This document shows, in pieces, positions 44,714 through 53,313 of a DNA stretch of 64,000 nucleotides (position 1 is its first letter; each line of letters opens with the position of its first letter). The notes under the pieces are model-generated. The model made no database searches and was not told the origin of the DNA. It saw only the letters and a program-made list of their open reading frames with translations. This DNA is from Rubripirellula lacrimiformis. GTDB taxonomy: Bacteria > Planctomycetota > Planctomycetia > Pirellulales > Pirellulaceae. The position numbers and the translations under genes were made by a program. The stretch is from positions 2,914,001-2,978,000 of the forward strand of contig NZ_CP036525.1 in the NCBI RefSeq assembly GCF_007741535.1, given 5' to 3'.

Positions 44714-46096
44714 CTAATCATCTGCATACCATCTTGGTCGATACTTGCTGAACATCACGTCACTCCAACTTGGCTTGAAGCTCGACTGCACCAACTCCAT
44801 CGGCTCACCGCAATGGACGCACTGCGGTGTCAACTCCTCAGCCGCCTCCTCTGGCCCCGCCTCCTCATCGACGGTGGGCGTTGGGGGCGTCTCCACTGGC
44901 AGCAACGCGATGCATTCTTTCATATAGCGATCGCGATGGTGGTTGCTGTAACCACCGTAGCGGCGTGACTTCGTAAAACCCTTAGGAAGGATGTGCATCG
45001 ACCAACGACGAACGAACTCCACGCCGCTCAACGTGTACGGCGCAGCACGTCCATCACCTCCGCCGGTCTGATTCCCCACTCGCGCCCAAAACTGGACCTT
45101 CCCATCCTCGTGCGAAATCAGGCGACGATCACTGATCGGACCACCCGTCATGTAACGTGCTAAGTACTTCGCAACATGCTCGGGACGGCAATGCTCATTC
45201 GGTGGGCCTTGAATGAACGAGACCCAAGTCTTGTGCTCGAAGCGACCGAGCCACTCGTCCCAGCCTGCTTGATCCTGCAACGCCTGGAACTGACCTTGCA
45301 ACTTGAGCTTGCCCTTCTCTCGCAATCGACGTAGCCCTTTCAAGACAGCCTCGCGATACCGCTTGCGAAGTTCTTTGGCATCAACCAAGTAGGGTGCTGA
45401 GGAGGGCTTCCCGTTCTGCTTGCGACTATGGATCCAACCGGGACGCGAAGGATCCAGCGACGGGCCGCCGCCTGGCACCAACGCGTGCACATGTGCATGA
45501 GCGTCAAGTTTCTGATTCCAAGTATGCAGCACCATCGCCGCAGCAGCCTCGAATCCTTGCTCGTCGGCGATCAGTCCTCGCAGCGCTTCCCAAGCGGAAC
45601 GAAACAGAAGGTTGTAGACTTCACGACGGTTTCCCAACGCCAGGGCCGAGAGCTCCTCAGGCAACGTAAAGACCACTTGAAAATAGGTCGCGCCAGGAAC
45701 CAGCAACTCGCAAGTCGAATCCAACCAATCGGCACGTCGCGCACCACTGCACTGGGGGCAGTGACGATCGCCGCAAGAGTTGTAGACGGGCGTTTCGGAT
45801 TGGCATCCTTCACAGAGATAGACATGACCACCCAACGCACGCGTGCGACACAGCGCCAGTTTTGCCAACGTGCTTTGCACTTGTGGGGCCGCCGCGGAGG
45901 CATTCGCCTTGACGTACTGCGACGTGTACCGCTTGAGCAGCGCCGCAACCGTCAAATCCTTGGACGGCTGGATCGCTTCGCTGGGCTTCTTCACCCCAGC
46001 GAGGACAGGGCTGGCAATCGCCGCAGCCAGCGGACTTGCAAGGACACTCATAACGATCCGAACCACAAACAGTCGAGGAGTCACCACGCTGGCCAT
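44714..46096 (-). CDS. IS91-family transposase, copy C
   Basis: Up to 460 residues. YLCEGCQSETPVYNSCGDRH, CPQCSGARRADW is the N-terminal zinc-binding domain; VVFTLPEELSALALGNRREV and LHTWNQKLDAHAHVHALVPG follow; then YLARYMTGGPISDRRLISHE, the region with the rolling-circle tyrosine, and FVRRWSMHILPKGFTKSRRYGGYS. The full domain order is intact, unlike copies A and B. A start at ATG 46051 (MSVLASPLAA) is also possible. Long C-terminal CxxC pair (CVHCGE). Confidence 0.9.
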   Translation of the reverse strand: MASVVTPRLFVVRIVMSVLASPLAAAIASPVLAGVKKPSEAIQPSKDLTVAALLKRYTSQYVKANASAAAPQVQSTLAKLALCRTRALGGHVYLCEGCQSETPVYNSCGDRHCPQCSGARRADWLDSTCELLVPGATYFQVVFTLPEELSALALGNRREVYNLLFRSAWEALRGLIADEQGFEAAAAMVLHTWNQKLDAHAHVHALVPGGGPSLDPSRPGWIHSRKQNGKPSSAPYLVDAKELRKRYREAVLKGLRRLREKGKLKLQGQFQALQDQAGWDEWLGRFEHKTWVSFIQGPPNEHCRPEHVAKYLARYMTGGPISDRRLISHEDGKVQFWARVGNQTGGGDGRAAPYTLSGVEFVRRWSMHILPKGFTKSRRYGGYSNHHRDRYMKECIALLPVETPPTPTVDEEAGPEEAAEELTPQCVHCGEPMELVQSSFKPSWSDVMFSKYRPRWYADD

Positions 46097-46395
46097 GCAC
46101 GGCGAGCGAAGTGAAAACTACCAAGAGTATTTGCGTGAGCGCGCAGGCTCATTCGCTTTGAAGAGTTATCCGGGCAACGACTTTAGCTATCCGGCCCCAG
46201 TCGTCGAAACAACCGTGCGCAATAGACGGTCGTGACCAACGTCACGCCGCAACGGGCTCAATGCCGAAGCAAATGGAGATCGCCAACAAAACGCTGACGC
46301 GAGGAGAGTCCGGTCATCGTGCGTCGCCAACGCCGCGGCGGCATCGAGCCAACTCGGCAACAATCAAGCGCACCGATCATGAGTCGATTAAGTTC

Positions 46396-46481
46396 AACGC
46401 TACGCATCAGCGGGCCGGCGCAATACGCGTTGATTTCAAAACCGACCCGACCGCCGGCTCCGTTGCATGCGATCGTTATCC
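46396..46481 (-). other. attC site 12, split by IS91-like copy C
   Basis: R' GAATAAC lies at 44363-44369; the rest runs from 46396 to R'' GTTATCC (46475-46481), with TGATTTCAAAACCGACC in the loop and arms GGGCCGGCG / CGCCGGCTCCG. Confidence 0.75.
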
Positions 46482-46482
46482 G

Positions 46483-46944
46483 CTATTCTTGTTCTCCGGC
46501 GGCAGGAGAGCTTGTCGGTTTGTTCATCGGAACAAGGTAATACCACTGACCAAAATAGTTGATTTCTTGCCAGTTGTCCGGTACTTCGCCACGAGGCGGT
46601 GGTTCTGGGAGCGGTTTTTGACCGGGAGAAGCAGATGACCATAATACCTGGGGCGGAAACCAGTAAATCGAACGCATACGTGTAGGCCTTCAGACAGGGC
46701 TCGTGGCTGGATGCGTCCAGTCGGGATGAACATCGGAATTCTTCTGTAGGTTTCCCTGACCTTCGGATTGCGGACCGACGTTTCCATCAGATTCAAGTTC
46801 TTTTACGCGTTGCTCAAGCTTCTCGAGCCGAGTTTGCAATTCGGCAATATCAGGAGTCTCGTTGGTCGGTGTGTTGTTCGCACCTTGCCCAAGGCAGCAA
46901 GATGAAAGGAGTAGGAGACAGACAACGGTCAATGTGCATCGCAT
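46483..46944 (-). pseudogene. secreted coiled-coil protein gene interrupted by an in-frame TGA
   Basis: One reading frame from ATG 46944 to the attC core carries a single stop, TGA at 46690-46692. The first part encodes a signal peptide (MRCTLTVVCLLLLSSCCLGQ) and a coiled coil (ELQTRLEKLEQRVKELES). After the stop the same frame continues with FPPQVLWSS, DNWQEINYFGQWYYLVPMNK and ends at the cassette border. Either a nonsense mutation or two genes; the first is more likely because the frame is kept. Confidence 0.6.
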
Positions 46945-47009
46945 TTTCACTGGTTCCTTCGAGCTCACGATTCGTTAGGATGTGTGTCGTTCAACAAGTG
47001 ATTTCAGTC

Positions 47010-47095
47010 GGGTAACGTCCAGAATTTCCGGCCGTCGCGTGTGCATCAACCATTGCCAAAACGCGTTGTCGAAAGCTCCGGTGCATCCGTTGGAT
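47010..47095 (-). other. attC site 11
   Basis: R' GGGTAAC (47010-47016), R'' GTTGGAT (47089-47095), the latter still of the GTTRRRY type. 86 bases, slightly short. Confidence 0.65.
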
Positions 47096-47133
47096 ACTTG
47101 CAAGTTTGGGACGGCGATTGGCATTAGAGGGTA

Positions 47134-47439
47134 TCAAAAGATCGCGCCAAGTATAGCGAACGTGAGCAGCCCGAGCGAGATGAGCAGCGGTCCAGCCGGC
47201 AGAGCACGACCGAAGCCGGTCGATATCCGAATCGCCAATAGCGAAGACAGAACCGACGTCACCCACGTGACAATGGCAACCAGGCTGAGCATTGAACGCA
47301 GGGATGGATCATTGCGCACAGTGACGCCGTCAACGCCTATTCCGCTGTAGCCGGAAAGCAGTTGTGCGTAGACGCATCCAATCGTCACGAGCAACATGGT
47401 AACCGCAAGCAGCGTTAGAGCAGCTGAGTACCGAGTCAT
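47134..47439 (-). CDS. cassette membrane protein, unknown function
   Basis: 101 residues, with three membrane segments (LTLLAVTMLLVTIGCVYAQL; SMLSLVAIVTWVTSVLSSLL; GPLLISLGLLTFAILGAIF). No recognised domain. Its start lies 16 bases left of the attC core where IS91-like copy B is inserted. Confidence 0.7.
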   Translation of the reverse strand: MTRYSAALTLLAVTMLLVTIGCVYAQLLSGYSGIGVDGVTVRNDPSLRSMLSLVAIVTWVTSVLSSLLAIRISTGFGRALPAGPLLISLGLLTFAILGAIF

Positions 47440-47607
47440 GGGTTTAATTCAGTCGGATAACGAATTGCGATCTATCCTTCGGCCAGGCGTGAAAGACCCC
47501 AGTGTTGCATGTTGGGGTTGCCGCCTGGCTGACGGATAGATCGTGCGTTGAACTTTGTCGCCGCACTGGTGGCAGCACAGCGGACGTAGGCCGAGACGAC
47601 CGGCCCG

Positions 47608-49122
47608 TCAGAATGAGTCTACCAGATACGACTGGGGGTAGCCGAGATCGCCCGTAAATCCTGCCAGCGGCAACTGAACCATGGCGATTCGCTCCCGCTC
47701 GATTTCCTCTGCACTTTCTACCTGGGTTTCCACGTACCAATCGTAAAAATCGGTACCGTAGCTGGCCGTCCAGAGACGACGATGCGACTCCCGTTGCCGG
47801 TCGGCGTACCACTCCGGGCAGCGATCGTCCTCTCGCCGAAAGATCTCTGCCCATGAAGGCTTCGGCGTATCTTGGATCAGTTCTATCCGGTCGCTGCCGC
47901 AGTGCTCGCACACTTGGTCTGGCGACTGGGCGAACGCTTCCTTGGACGAGTCAGCTGATGGTTCTTCAAGTCGCCATCCCTCCACTGCCTCCAACTGCTC
48001 GCGGCAACGATCTTGGTAGGCGCCTCGGCGATTGTTGCTCCATCCACCTAGGTAACGAGTCTTCGTTAGTTGGTCCGGCTGAATGTGAAGGCACCAGCGG
48101 CCTACGAATTCGCTGGAGCTCATCGTCACCGGCACCTGCTCTCGCTCGCCGCCGACCCGCTTGCCGTCACGAGCCATGAACGTCACTTCGTCTGCATCCG
48201 CTGCGACGATACGGCGGTCACTGATCGGACCACCAGTCAGATAGCGTGTCAGGTAACGGACCACTTGGCAGGCCGAACTCGTCACCGATGGAGGCGGTTG
48301 GATGTAGGCCACCCATTTCTTCGATTCCAAGTTCTTCACGAACGCGTCCCAGTTCTCGTTGCTGCGAAGATACTCAAATTTACCGACCAGTTTCAACTTG
48401 CCGGCGGAACGCAGTCGGCGGAGTTTGCCGATCGCTTGCTCGCGATACGCTTCACGAAGCGGATCCGCATCCACCAAGTAGAAGCCGTCGGAGTTTCTGG
48501 AGCCCGTCGGTGCGGTCGCCTCTGTCCACTGACGCGTGCTAAGGCCCGGACCCGCGCCGGGAACCAGCATGTGAACATGCCAATGCGCCTCGAGTTTCTG
48601 ATTCCAAGTATGCAGAATCGTCATCGCCGCCGGATCATAATCCTGTTCGGCTTTGATTCGCCTCGACAGACTCTTCCAGGCCGAGTCCACCAGCAAGTCC
48701 GCCATCTCGTAGCGGTTCGCAAGTGCCAACTCGGACAGTTCGCTGGGCAGCGTGAAGACGACCTGATAGTACGTCACACCAGACAGGATCAACTTGGTTG
48801 CTTTGTCGTGAAAGTCGACTCGCTTGCCGCCGCTACACGAGTTTACGACTGCGACGCGGGGGCAGTGGCGGTCACCGCAGGAGTTGTACAGCGAAGTAAT
48901 TTCGGCACAGTCAGCGCACCTAAACTTGCGCCCTCCCAACACATGCGTGCGGCAAAGCGAAAGCTTTGCCAACACGCTTTGGACCTGACCAGACGTCGCG
49001 TCATTGACGGCCCCAGCGGCACCCAGACGCAGGATCTGTGCGACGCTTAGCTTTCCTGCGGCAGTGGACCGCTGTTCTCTGCCGCTGGCTGATACGTCGG
49101 CAATTGTTTCACTGGCAACCAA
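47608..49122 (-). CDS. IS91-family transposase, copy B, with insertion in zinc motif
   Basis: About 504 residues. FRCADCAEITSLYNSCGDRH is followed by CPRVAVVNSCSGG, where copy A and copy C have CPQCSGG: six extra residues displace the last cysteine of the zinc site. Downstream parts are complete (LHTWNQKLEAHWHVHMLVPG; RYLTRYLTGGPISDRRIVAA; FVGRWCLHIQPDQLTKTRYL; CEHCGS). Start uncertain (TTG 49122 suggested) because the frame upstream overlaps the recombinase gene. Activity doubtful. Confidence 0.82.
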   Translation of the reverse strand: MVASETIADVSASGREQRSTAAGKLSVAQILRLGAAGAVNDATSGQVQSVLAKLSLCRTHVLGGRKFRCADCAEITSLYNSCGDRHCPRVAVVNSCSGGKRVDFHDKATKLILSGVTYYQVVFTLPSELSELALANRYEMADLLVDSAWKSLSRRIKAEQDYDPAAMTILHTWNQKLEAHWHVHMLVPGAGPGLSTRQWTEATAPTGSRNSDGFYLVDADPLREAYREQAIGKLRRLRSAGKLKLVGKFEYLRSNENWDAFVKNLESKKWVAYIQPPPSVTSSACQVVRYLTRYLTGGPISDRRIVAADADEVTFMARDGKRVGGEREQVPVTMSSSEFVGRWCLHIQPDQLTKTRYLGGWSNNRRGAYQDRCREQLEAVEGWRLEEPSADSSKEAFAQSPDQVCEHCGSDRIELIQDTPKPSWAEIFRREDDRCPEWYADRQRESHRRLWTASYGTDFYDWYVETQVESAEEIERERIAMVQLPLAGFTGDLGYPQSYLVDSF

Positions 49123-49964
49123 TCCAGCGGACTGGGCACACTGTGCAGATGTTCGCGGCGACAGTGCAGATAGACCATCGTGGTGGTGAAACTGGCGTGG
49201 CCGAGCAGCTTGCTGATCGTCAACAGGTCCACGCCTGCTTCTAAGAGCCCCGTCGCGTAGCTGTGCCGGAGTACGTGCGGGTAAACGCGTTTCTTGATTC
49301 CCGCCTTGGCGGCCGACCGCTTCATCATTTTCTGGATCGTGGTGTCGGCGTAAGTCTTCGTCGCCGAGTTGCCGGGGAACAGCAGATCCGATGGCCTGTA
49401 CTTCTTCCAGTAGACCCTCAGCTCTTGCAAGAGTCTTGGCGAGAGCGGCACGAGCCGTTCCTTCTTGCCCTTTCCGCAGGCGACTCGGATCATCATCCGA
49501 CTGGAGTCGATGTCGGCGATCCTCAGGTTGGCACATTCGGAGAACCTCAGCCCCGCCGAATAGAGCGTCATCAGAAAGGTTCGATGCTTGAGGTTGGGTG
49601 TGCATTGAATCAGCTTGTCGATTTCATGACGGCTCAGCACGGTCGGCAGCGTCTTGATCCGCTTGCCGAATGGAACCATCTTGACCGGCCAGGAGACACG
49701 GATGGTGTGCGTATAGAGAAACCGTAGCGCGCAGACCGCTTGGTTGAAGGTGCTGTAGGCGACCTTCTTTTGTTGGATCAGGTAAAGCTGGAAGGTTCTA
49801 ACGTCTTCGACGGTTGCTCGGCCCAGCGGCTTGGCGATGAAGGCAGCGAAGCGTCGAGCGTGATAGGTGTAGGCGTCGATCGTAGACTGGGCCAAGTTGC
49901 GGATGATCATGTCCTCGGCCATTCGCCGGGTGAGTTCGCAGCGATGCTTTTGGTGGGGAGTCAT
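49047..49964 (-). CDS. tyrosine recombinase of IS91-like element, copy B
   Basis: 305 residues starting MTPHQKHRCELTRRMAEDMI. Catalytic motifs are YSAGLRFSECANL, HVLRHSYATGLLEAG, LLGHAS and TTTMVYLH; the nucleophile tyrosine is preceded by V instead of I in copy A. The 3' end overlaps the transposase frame by 76 bases. Confidence 0.9.
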   Translation of the reverse strand: MTPHQKHRCELTRRMAEDMIIRNLAQSTIDAYTYHARRFAAFIAKPLGRATVEDVRTFQLYLIQQKKVAYSTFNQAVCALRFLYTHTIRVSWPVKMVPFGKRIKTLPTVLSRHEIDKLIQCTPNLKHRTFLMTLYSAGLRFSECANLRIADIDSSRMMIRVACGKGKKERLVPLSPRLLQELRVYWKKYRPSDLLFPGNSATKTYADTTIQKMMKRSAAKAGIKKRVYPHVLRHSYATGLLEAGVDLLTISKLLGHASFTTTMVYLHCRREHLHSVPSPLDWLPVKQLPTYQPAAENSGPLPQES

Positions 49965-50383
49965 GGTGTATGCCTGAAAGCAGGATTGGAACGGTGCACG
50001 CCGAGAACCGGAGTGCGGAAGCGTTCCACAGTGCTTGCAGATCCCAAAAGCGCAAGCCCCATTTAACCGTAACGTTCGCGACAACCGAACCCGTGCCCGA
50101 AGACTTCTCGATCGACCAGAAACACCGCCCGCGACCAACAGGAGACTCAGCAGGCAACCTTCCGGGACGGTCGCCGACCGACAGCGTCCGCAGGGCGCCA
50201 CCGAGACAAGATGGCAGCGGGCACGACCCCACGTGCGGCAATAAAACTCGACGATCACCCAGTTGAGCCAAGTTGGCATGGATGCCAACTCACCTTCACG
50301 CATGGATGCGTGCCACCACGTCAACCACCGCCAACAAACACGCCGCGACTCACCACTGCACCGGAGCCCACTCGATTAAGTTC
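49965..50383. other. non-coding 419-base terminal region of IS91-like copy B
   Basis: Counterpart of 40179-40596. No convincing gene. Confidence 0.5.
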
Positions 50384-50472
50384 AACGCTACGCATCAGCG
50401 GGGACGGGCGAAAGACCTACAAGAATACCAAAACGCCTGCCACCCGTCCTCCGTTGCATGCGATGGTTATTC
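50384..50472 (-). other. attC site 10, split by IS91-like copy B
   Basis: R' GGATAAC at 47455-47461; the remainder continues from 50384 (AACGCTACGC) to R'' GTTATTC (50466-50472). Arms GCGGGGACGGGCG and GCCACCCGTCCTCCG pair. Confidence 0.75.
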
Positions 50473-50877
50473 GTCCTGTCGAGTGTCGGGGCCGATGTAA
50501 TCAATCGGGGTGTCGGGTATTGCCGCGCGAGTTGCAGTCGGAAAGTGCAGCATACCAACTAGCCCAATAAGTACGAGCAGCAGACCCAGCAAAACCGCGT
50601 TTGCTGCCCATTCGCGAGCGTTAGCGGAAATTGAGACGGGGCCGAATGGATACGTAACTTGGCCCGAAACTGACGTTAGGGCAACCACGGTAAATGACTG
50701 GGACCGTGTACCGTCTTCGTTGTAAGTAACAGGGCCCTCGTCCGTGGTCTTCGGCGTGTAGTCCGCAGTCGCCGCGATATCGGTCGACATTTGCCGCGAT
50801 GCCCAGGCAACGCACGCCAGCGGAATCGCAAGAGCAGCAAACAGCAGCCAAATCGGAAGGCTGTAGATAAAGGTCAT
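50467..50877 (-). CDS. cassette membrane protein, unknown function
   Basis: 136 residues: N-terminal membrane segment (SLPIWLLFAALAIPLACVAW), a soluble loop with TFV-rich strands (SQSFTVVALTSVSGQVTYPF), and a second membrane segment (ANAVLLGLLLVLIGLVGMLH). Stop TAA is in the attC core. No domain recognised. Confidence 0.75.
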   Translation of the reverse strand: MTFIYSLPIWLLFAALAIPLACVAWASRQMSTDIAATADYTPKTTDEGPVTYNEDGTRSQSFTVVALTSVSGQVTYPFGPVSISANAREWAANAVLLGLLLVLIGLVGMLHFPTATRAAIPDTPIDYIGPDTRQDE

Positions 50878-50908
50878 TGGCTAGTGTGGGGTAAAGTGAT
50901 TCCGAGTC

Positions 50909-50999
50909 GAATAACGTCGGTCGTCACCGGGCACGGAGAGACGACTTTCCATTTGTGGAAACCTGCAAGCCGTGCTCCGTGTGCACGACTTGGTTATTT
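50909..50999 (-). other. attC site 9
   Basis: R' GAATAAC (50909-50915), R'' GTTATTT (50993-50999). Interior essentially identical to attC 16. 91 bases. Confidence 0.8.
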
Positions 51000-51207
51000 G
51001 TTTGCCCGAACCAGTCGTCGGACTAGCGGTCGGCAAGCCGTCAGCCTATCGGGCATGAGGTCGGCCGGCAAGTTTTTGGGCGTTGCCTCAGCCCGCGCTG
51101 CCAGCAGTCGTGCGAGTCGATCACGGAGCGCCATCGAGCATTGAGATCACGAGTTGTGCGCCGAGGCCATTGGTTCCGATGCACCAAAAGACGCGTCGGT
51201 TTAGTAC
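51000..51207 (-). repeat. cassette without recognisable gene, copy 2
   Basis: Second copy of the 208-base cassette body seen at 42188-42395, with its own attC of the same type. Its left 95 bases are also similar to 58826-58925 beyond intI. Confidence 0.7.
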
Positions 51208-51298
51208 AAATAACGTTACCGATCACCCGGTCGCCGCGAGAGATCTTCCATTGTCAAAACGCCCGACTCGGCGACTCGGGTGCATCGGATGGTTCCCC
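51208..51298 (-). other. attC site 8
   Basis: R' AAATAAC (51208-51214), R'' GTTCCCC (51292-51298). Arms ACCGATCACCCGGTCGCCG and CGACTCGGGTGCATCGG. 91 bases. Confidence 0.75.
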
Positions 51299-51748
51299 GC
51301 TCCGTTGGCGTCGCGAACCAGCCATCATGATACCAGAGATGAGTGACACAGAGATTGCAAACCCGACAATCGTCATCATGAATCCCTGAGCACGCATGCC
51401 CGTGAGAAGTGCTATCGACGCGGGTAGCAATAGGGTACAGGCGGAGTATCGAAGTTGGCGGGAGCGTGCATCGCGGTCGATTGGGTATGTTCGAGAACGG
51501 AGTCGATATGATAGGCCACCCAATGGAACGCCAAGAAGTACGAATAGGTATCCAATCGGATTTGGATCGGCAGAAATTGGGATCGCTACAACCAGCGTGA
51601 TGGCTGCCATCGCACCGAGCAATCCGCCAACCGCAAGAAACAATGCAGGACCTCGACGAGTTTGGTGCGGTTGAACCGACCGTTCAGTAGGTGCACTCGG
51701 GCTGACTGGTGGCGAGTATGGATTCGGTATCGACGGTTCGGGTTTCAA
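51254..51748 (-). CDS. membrane protein with NPYSPP motif
   Basis: 164 residues. The N-terminus MKPEPSIPNPYSPPVSP is proline-rich and is followed by four membrane segments (ALFLAVGGLLGAMAAITLVV and others). The last 15 or so residues (EPSDAPESPSRAF) are encoded by attC 8, since its R'' core reads GTTCCCC and offers no TAA stop. Unknown function; NPYxPP-start group. Confidence 0.7.
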   Translation of the reverse strand: MKPEPSIPNPYSPPVSPSAPTERSVQPHQTRRGPALFLAVGGLLGAMAAITLVVAIPISADPNPIGYLFVLLGVPLGGLSYRLRSRTYPIDRDARSRQLRYSACTLLLPASIALLTGMRAQGFMMTIVGFAISVSLISGIMMAGSRRQRSGEPSDAPESPSRAF

Positions 51749-51772
51749 TGCGATTTGGACAACGCTTCAGTC

Positions 51773-51864
51773 GGGGAACGTCACGCGTCACCGGGAACGC
51801 GCGGAAAGGTTTCTAACGGCGAAATTGCTCAACTCGCGTTCTCCGGTGCACGCGATTGTTATCC
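51773..51864 (-). other. attC site 7
   Basis: R' GGGGAAC (51773-51779), R'' GTTATCC (51858-51864), the latter supplying the TAA stop of the repeat-protein gene. 92 bases. Confidence 0.8.
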
Positions 51865-52614
51865 TCCGAACGGGTCACTGCCAGCAGCACCGAACGGATC
51901 ATCGTTCTCGTCGCCGAATGGGTCACCACCGCCGGCAGTACCGAATGGATCGACGTTTGCGGTATCAGCGAACGGGTCATTGCCAGCAGCACCGAACGGA
52001 TCGTCGTTCTCGTCGCCGAATGGGTCACCACCGCCGGCAGTACCGAATGGATCGACGTTTGCGGTATCAGCGAACGGGTCATTGCCAGCAGCACCGAACG
52101 GATCGTCGTTCTCGTCGCCGAATGGGTCACCACCGCCGGCAGTACCGAATGGATCGACGTTTGCGGTATCAGCGAACGGGTCATTGCCAGCAGCACCGAA
52201 CGGATCGTCGTTCTCGTCGCCGAATGGGTCACCACCGCCGGCAGTACCGAATGGATCGACGTTTGCGGTATCAGCGAACGGGTCATTGCCAGCAGCACCG
52301 AACGGATCGTCGTTCTCGTCGCCGAATGGGTCACCACCGCCGGCAGTACCGAATGGATCGACGTTTGCGGTATCAGCGAACGGGTCATTGCCAGCAGCAC
52401 CAAACGGATCGTCGTTCTCGTCGCCGAATGGGTCACCACCGCCGGCAGTACCGAATGGATCGACGTTTGCGGTATCAGCGAACGGGTCATTGCCAGCAGC
52501 ACCGAACGGATCGTCGTTGACGCTTCTCGCGAAGGGATCATATTGAGCGAACGCAACAGCGCTAAGCCCGAATGCCGTCGCTGCCATCATCAGTAGAACG
52601 AGATTGCGTTTCAT
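51859..52614 (-). CDS. secreted DPFG-repeat protein
   Basis: 251 residues: signal peptide (MKRNLVLLMMAATAFGLSAV then AFAQ), a short linker, six exact copies of a 34-residue unit, and a 15-residue partial unit. Each unit contains four D-P-F motifs (NDDPFGAAG, NDPFADTAN, VDPFGTAGG, GDPFGDE) and is acidic and glycine-rich, so the mature protein is probably disordered. No enzyme domain. Stop TAA lies in the attC core. Function unknown; perhaps a surface or binding protein. Confidence 0.8.
   Translation of the reverse strand: MKRNLVLLMMAATAFGLSAVAFAQYDPFARSVNDDPFGAAGNDPFADTANVDPFGTAGGGDPFGDENDDPFGAAGNDPFADTANVDPFGTAGGGDPFGDENDDPFGAAGNDPFADTANVDPFGTAGGGDPFGDENDDPFGAAGNDPFADTANVDPFGTAGGGDPFGDENDDPFGAAGNDPFADTANVDPFGTAGGGDPFGDENDDPFGAAGNDPFADTANVDPFGTAGGGDPFGDENDDPFGAAGSDPFGG
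51907..52518. repeat. six tandem 102-bp repeats inside the DPFG gene
   Basis: Six head-to-tail 102-base units, almost free of substitutions (one A/G difference seen near 52401). The length is a multiple of three, so copy number changes keep the frame. All six frames appear open across it, which is a by-product of the repeat. Confidence 0.92.
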
Positions 52615-52647
52615 AGCGTGACCTTTGGGTTGGGGTAAGCTTCAGTC

Positions 52648-52737
52648 GGATAACGTTAGACATCACGGGGAACGGACGAAAGACTTTCCACTTCAAAAAC
52701 CACGCAAGCCGTTCTCCCGTGCATGTCATGGTTCTGG
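52648..52737 (-). other. attC site 6
   Basis: R' GGATAAC (52648-52654), R'' GTTCTGG (52731-52737). Inner arms CACGGGGAACGG and CCGTTCTCCCGTG pair almost perfectly; loop TTTCCACTTCAAAAA. 90 bases. Confidence 0.82.
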
Positions 52738-53205
52738 CTTCTCTGCATCGTTCAACGTCACGCCAAGGTCGTAAGCGATGAGTCCGAGTACATCATCGTA
52801 CACGAGACCAAGGCCCGCAAACGCACGTGACGAGACTCCCGTGTCAGTGGCGAGCAGGGCAAGCAAGATATGCTCAGTCGCGATGGATTCGTGACAAAGG
52901 CGATCCGCGCAACTCGCGGCAGAACCTACAACACGATGCGCGTCCGGCCGTATCGGTCTACGTCGTTTGTCAGCAAGGGAGTCACCAATCGCCATATGCT
53001 TGCGCAACTCATGGACGATCGCCGCCCGCGTAACACCAAGACGCGCGAGCAGGCGATGGGCGGGGCAACCGCGATTGCGGATCAGTCCGATCAAGATGTG
53101 TTCTGACGCGATGTAGTCATGGCGAAGACGCCGAGCCGCTTGATTCGCGTACCGCATCGTACGCACCGCAGAGGCGTTGAATCGGCTATAGACTTTTGCG
53201 TTCAT
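52726..53205 (-). CDS. stand-alone Clp N-terminal domain protein
   Basis: 159 residues. Two Clp_N repeats: FNASAVRTMRYANQAARRLR plus DYIASEHILIGLIRN, and CHESIATEHILLALLATDTG. These match the N-terminal substrate/adaptor-binding domain of ClpA/ClpC. There is no ATPase module, so it may act as an adaptor or decoy for a Clp machine. The last residues lie in attC 6. Complete cassette gene. Confidence 0.85.
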   Translation of the reverse strand: MNAKVYSRFNASAVRTMRYANQAARRLRHDYIASEHILIGLIRNRGCPAHRLLARLGVTRAAIVHELRKHMAIGDSLADKRRRPIRPDAHRVVGSAASCADRLCHESIATEHILLALLATDTGVSSRAFAGLGLVYDDVLGLIAYDLGVTLNDAEKPEP

Positions 53206-53223
53206 GCCGGAGTGTGTTCAGTG

Positions 53224-53313
53224 CCAGAACGTCACCCGTCACCGGGCCGGGAAAGTTGATTGTCCATTTGTGAACCCTCGCAAGCCCGGCTCCGGTGCAC
53301 GGGATGGTTCCCC
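53224..53313 (-). other. attC site 5
   Basis: R' CCAGAAC (53224-53230), R'' GTTCCCC (53307-53313). Arms GTCACCGGGCCGGG and GCCCGGCTCCGGTGCAC. 90 bases. Confidence 0.75.

Larger units (their letters stand above)
44370..46395 (-). mobile_element. IS91-like element copy C (transposase only)
   Basis: Both termini (GAATTGCGATCTATCCTTCG and GTCGATTAAGTTC) match copies A and B, but the interior is different: one transposase gene and no tyrosine recombinase. It is inserted at the R' core of attC 12 (GAATAAC, 44363-44369). Confidence 0.8.
47462..50383 (-). mobile_element. IS91-like element copy B (transposase plus tyrosine recombinase)
   Basis: About 2.9 kb with the same ends as copies A and C, inserted at the R' core GGATAAC (47455-47461) of attC 10. 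Gene order on the minus strand is tyrosine recombinase then transposase. Its recombinase is nearly identical to that of copy A. The transposase is full length but has an 18-base insertion in the zinc-binding motif. Confidence 0.85.

Noticed and set aside
49123-49605. N-terminal extension of the IS91 transposase frame in copy B (also 39337-39819 in copy A)
   Set aside because: It is a second frame of the recombinase gene and has no transposase features.
51907-52518. CRISPR array
   Set aside because: Units are contiguous 102-base coding repeats without variable spacers, and no cas genes are present.
51813-52596. Other long frames across the DPFG repeats
   Set aside because: All frames stay open because the 102-base unit repeats without stops; only the minus frame with signal peptide and attC stop makes sense.
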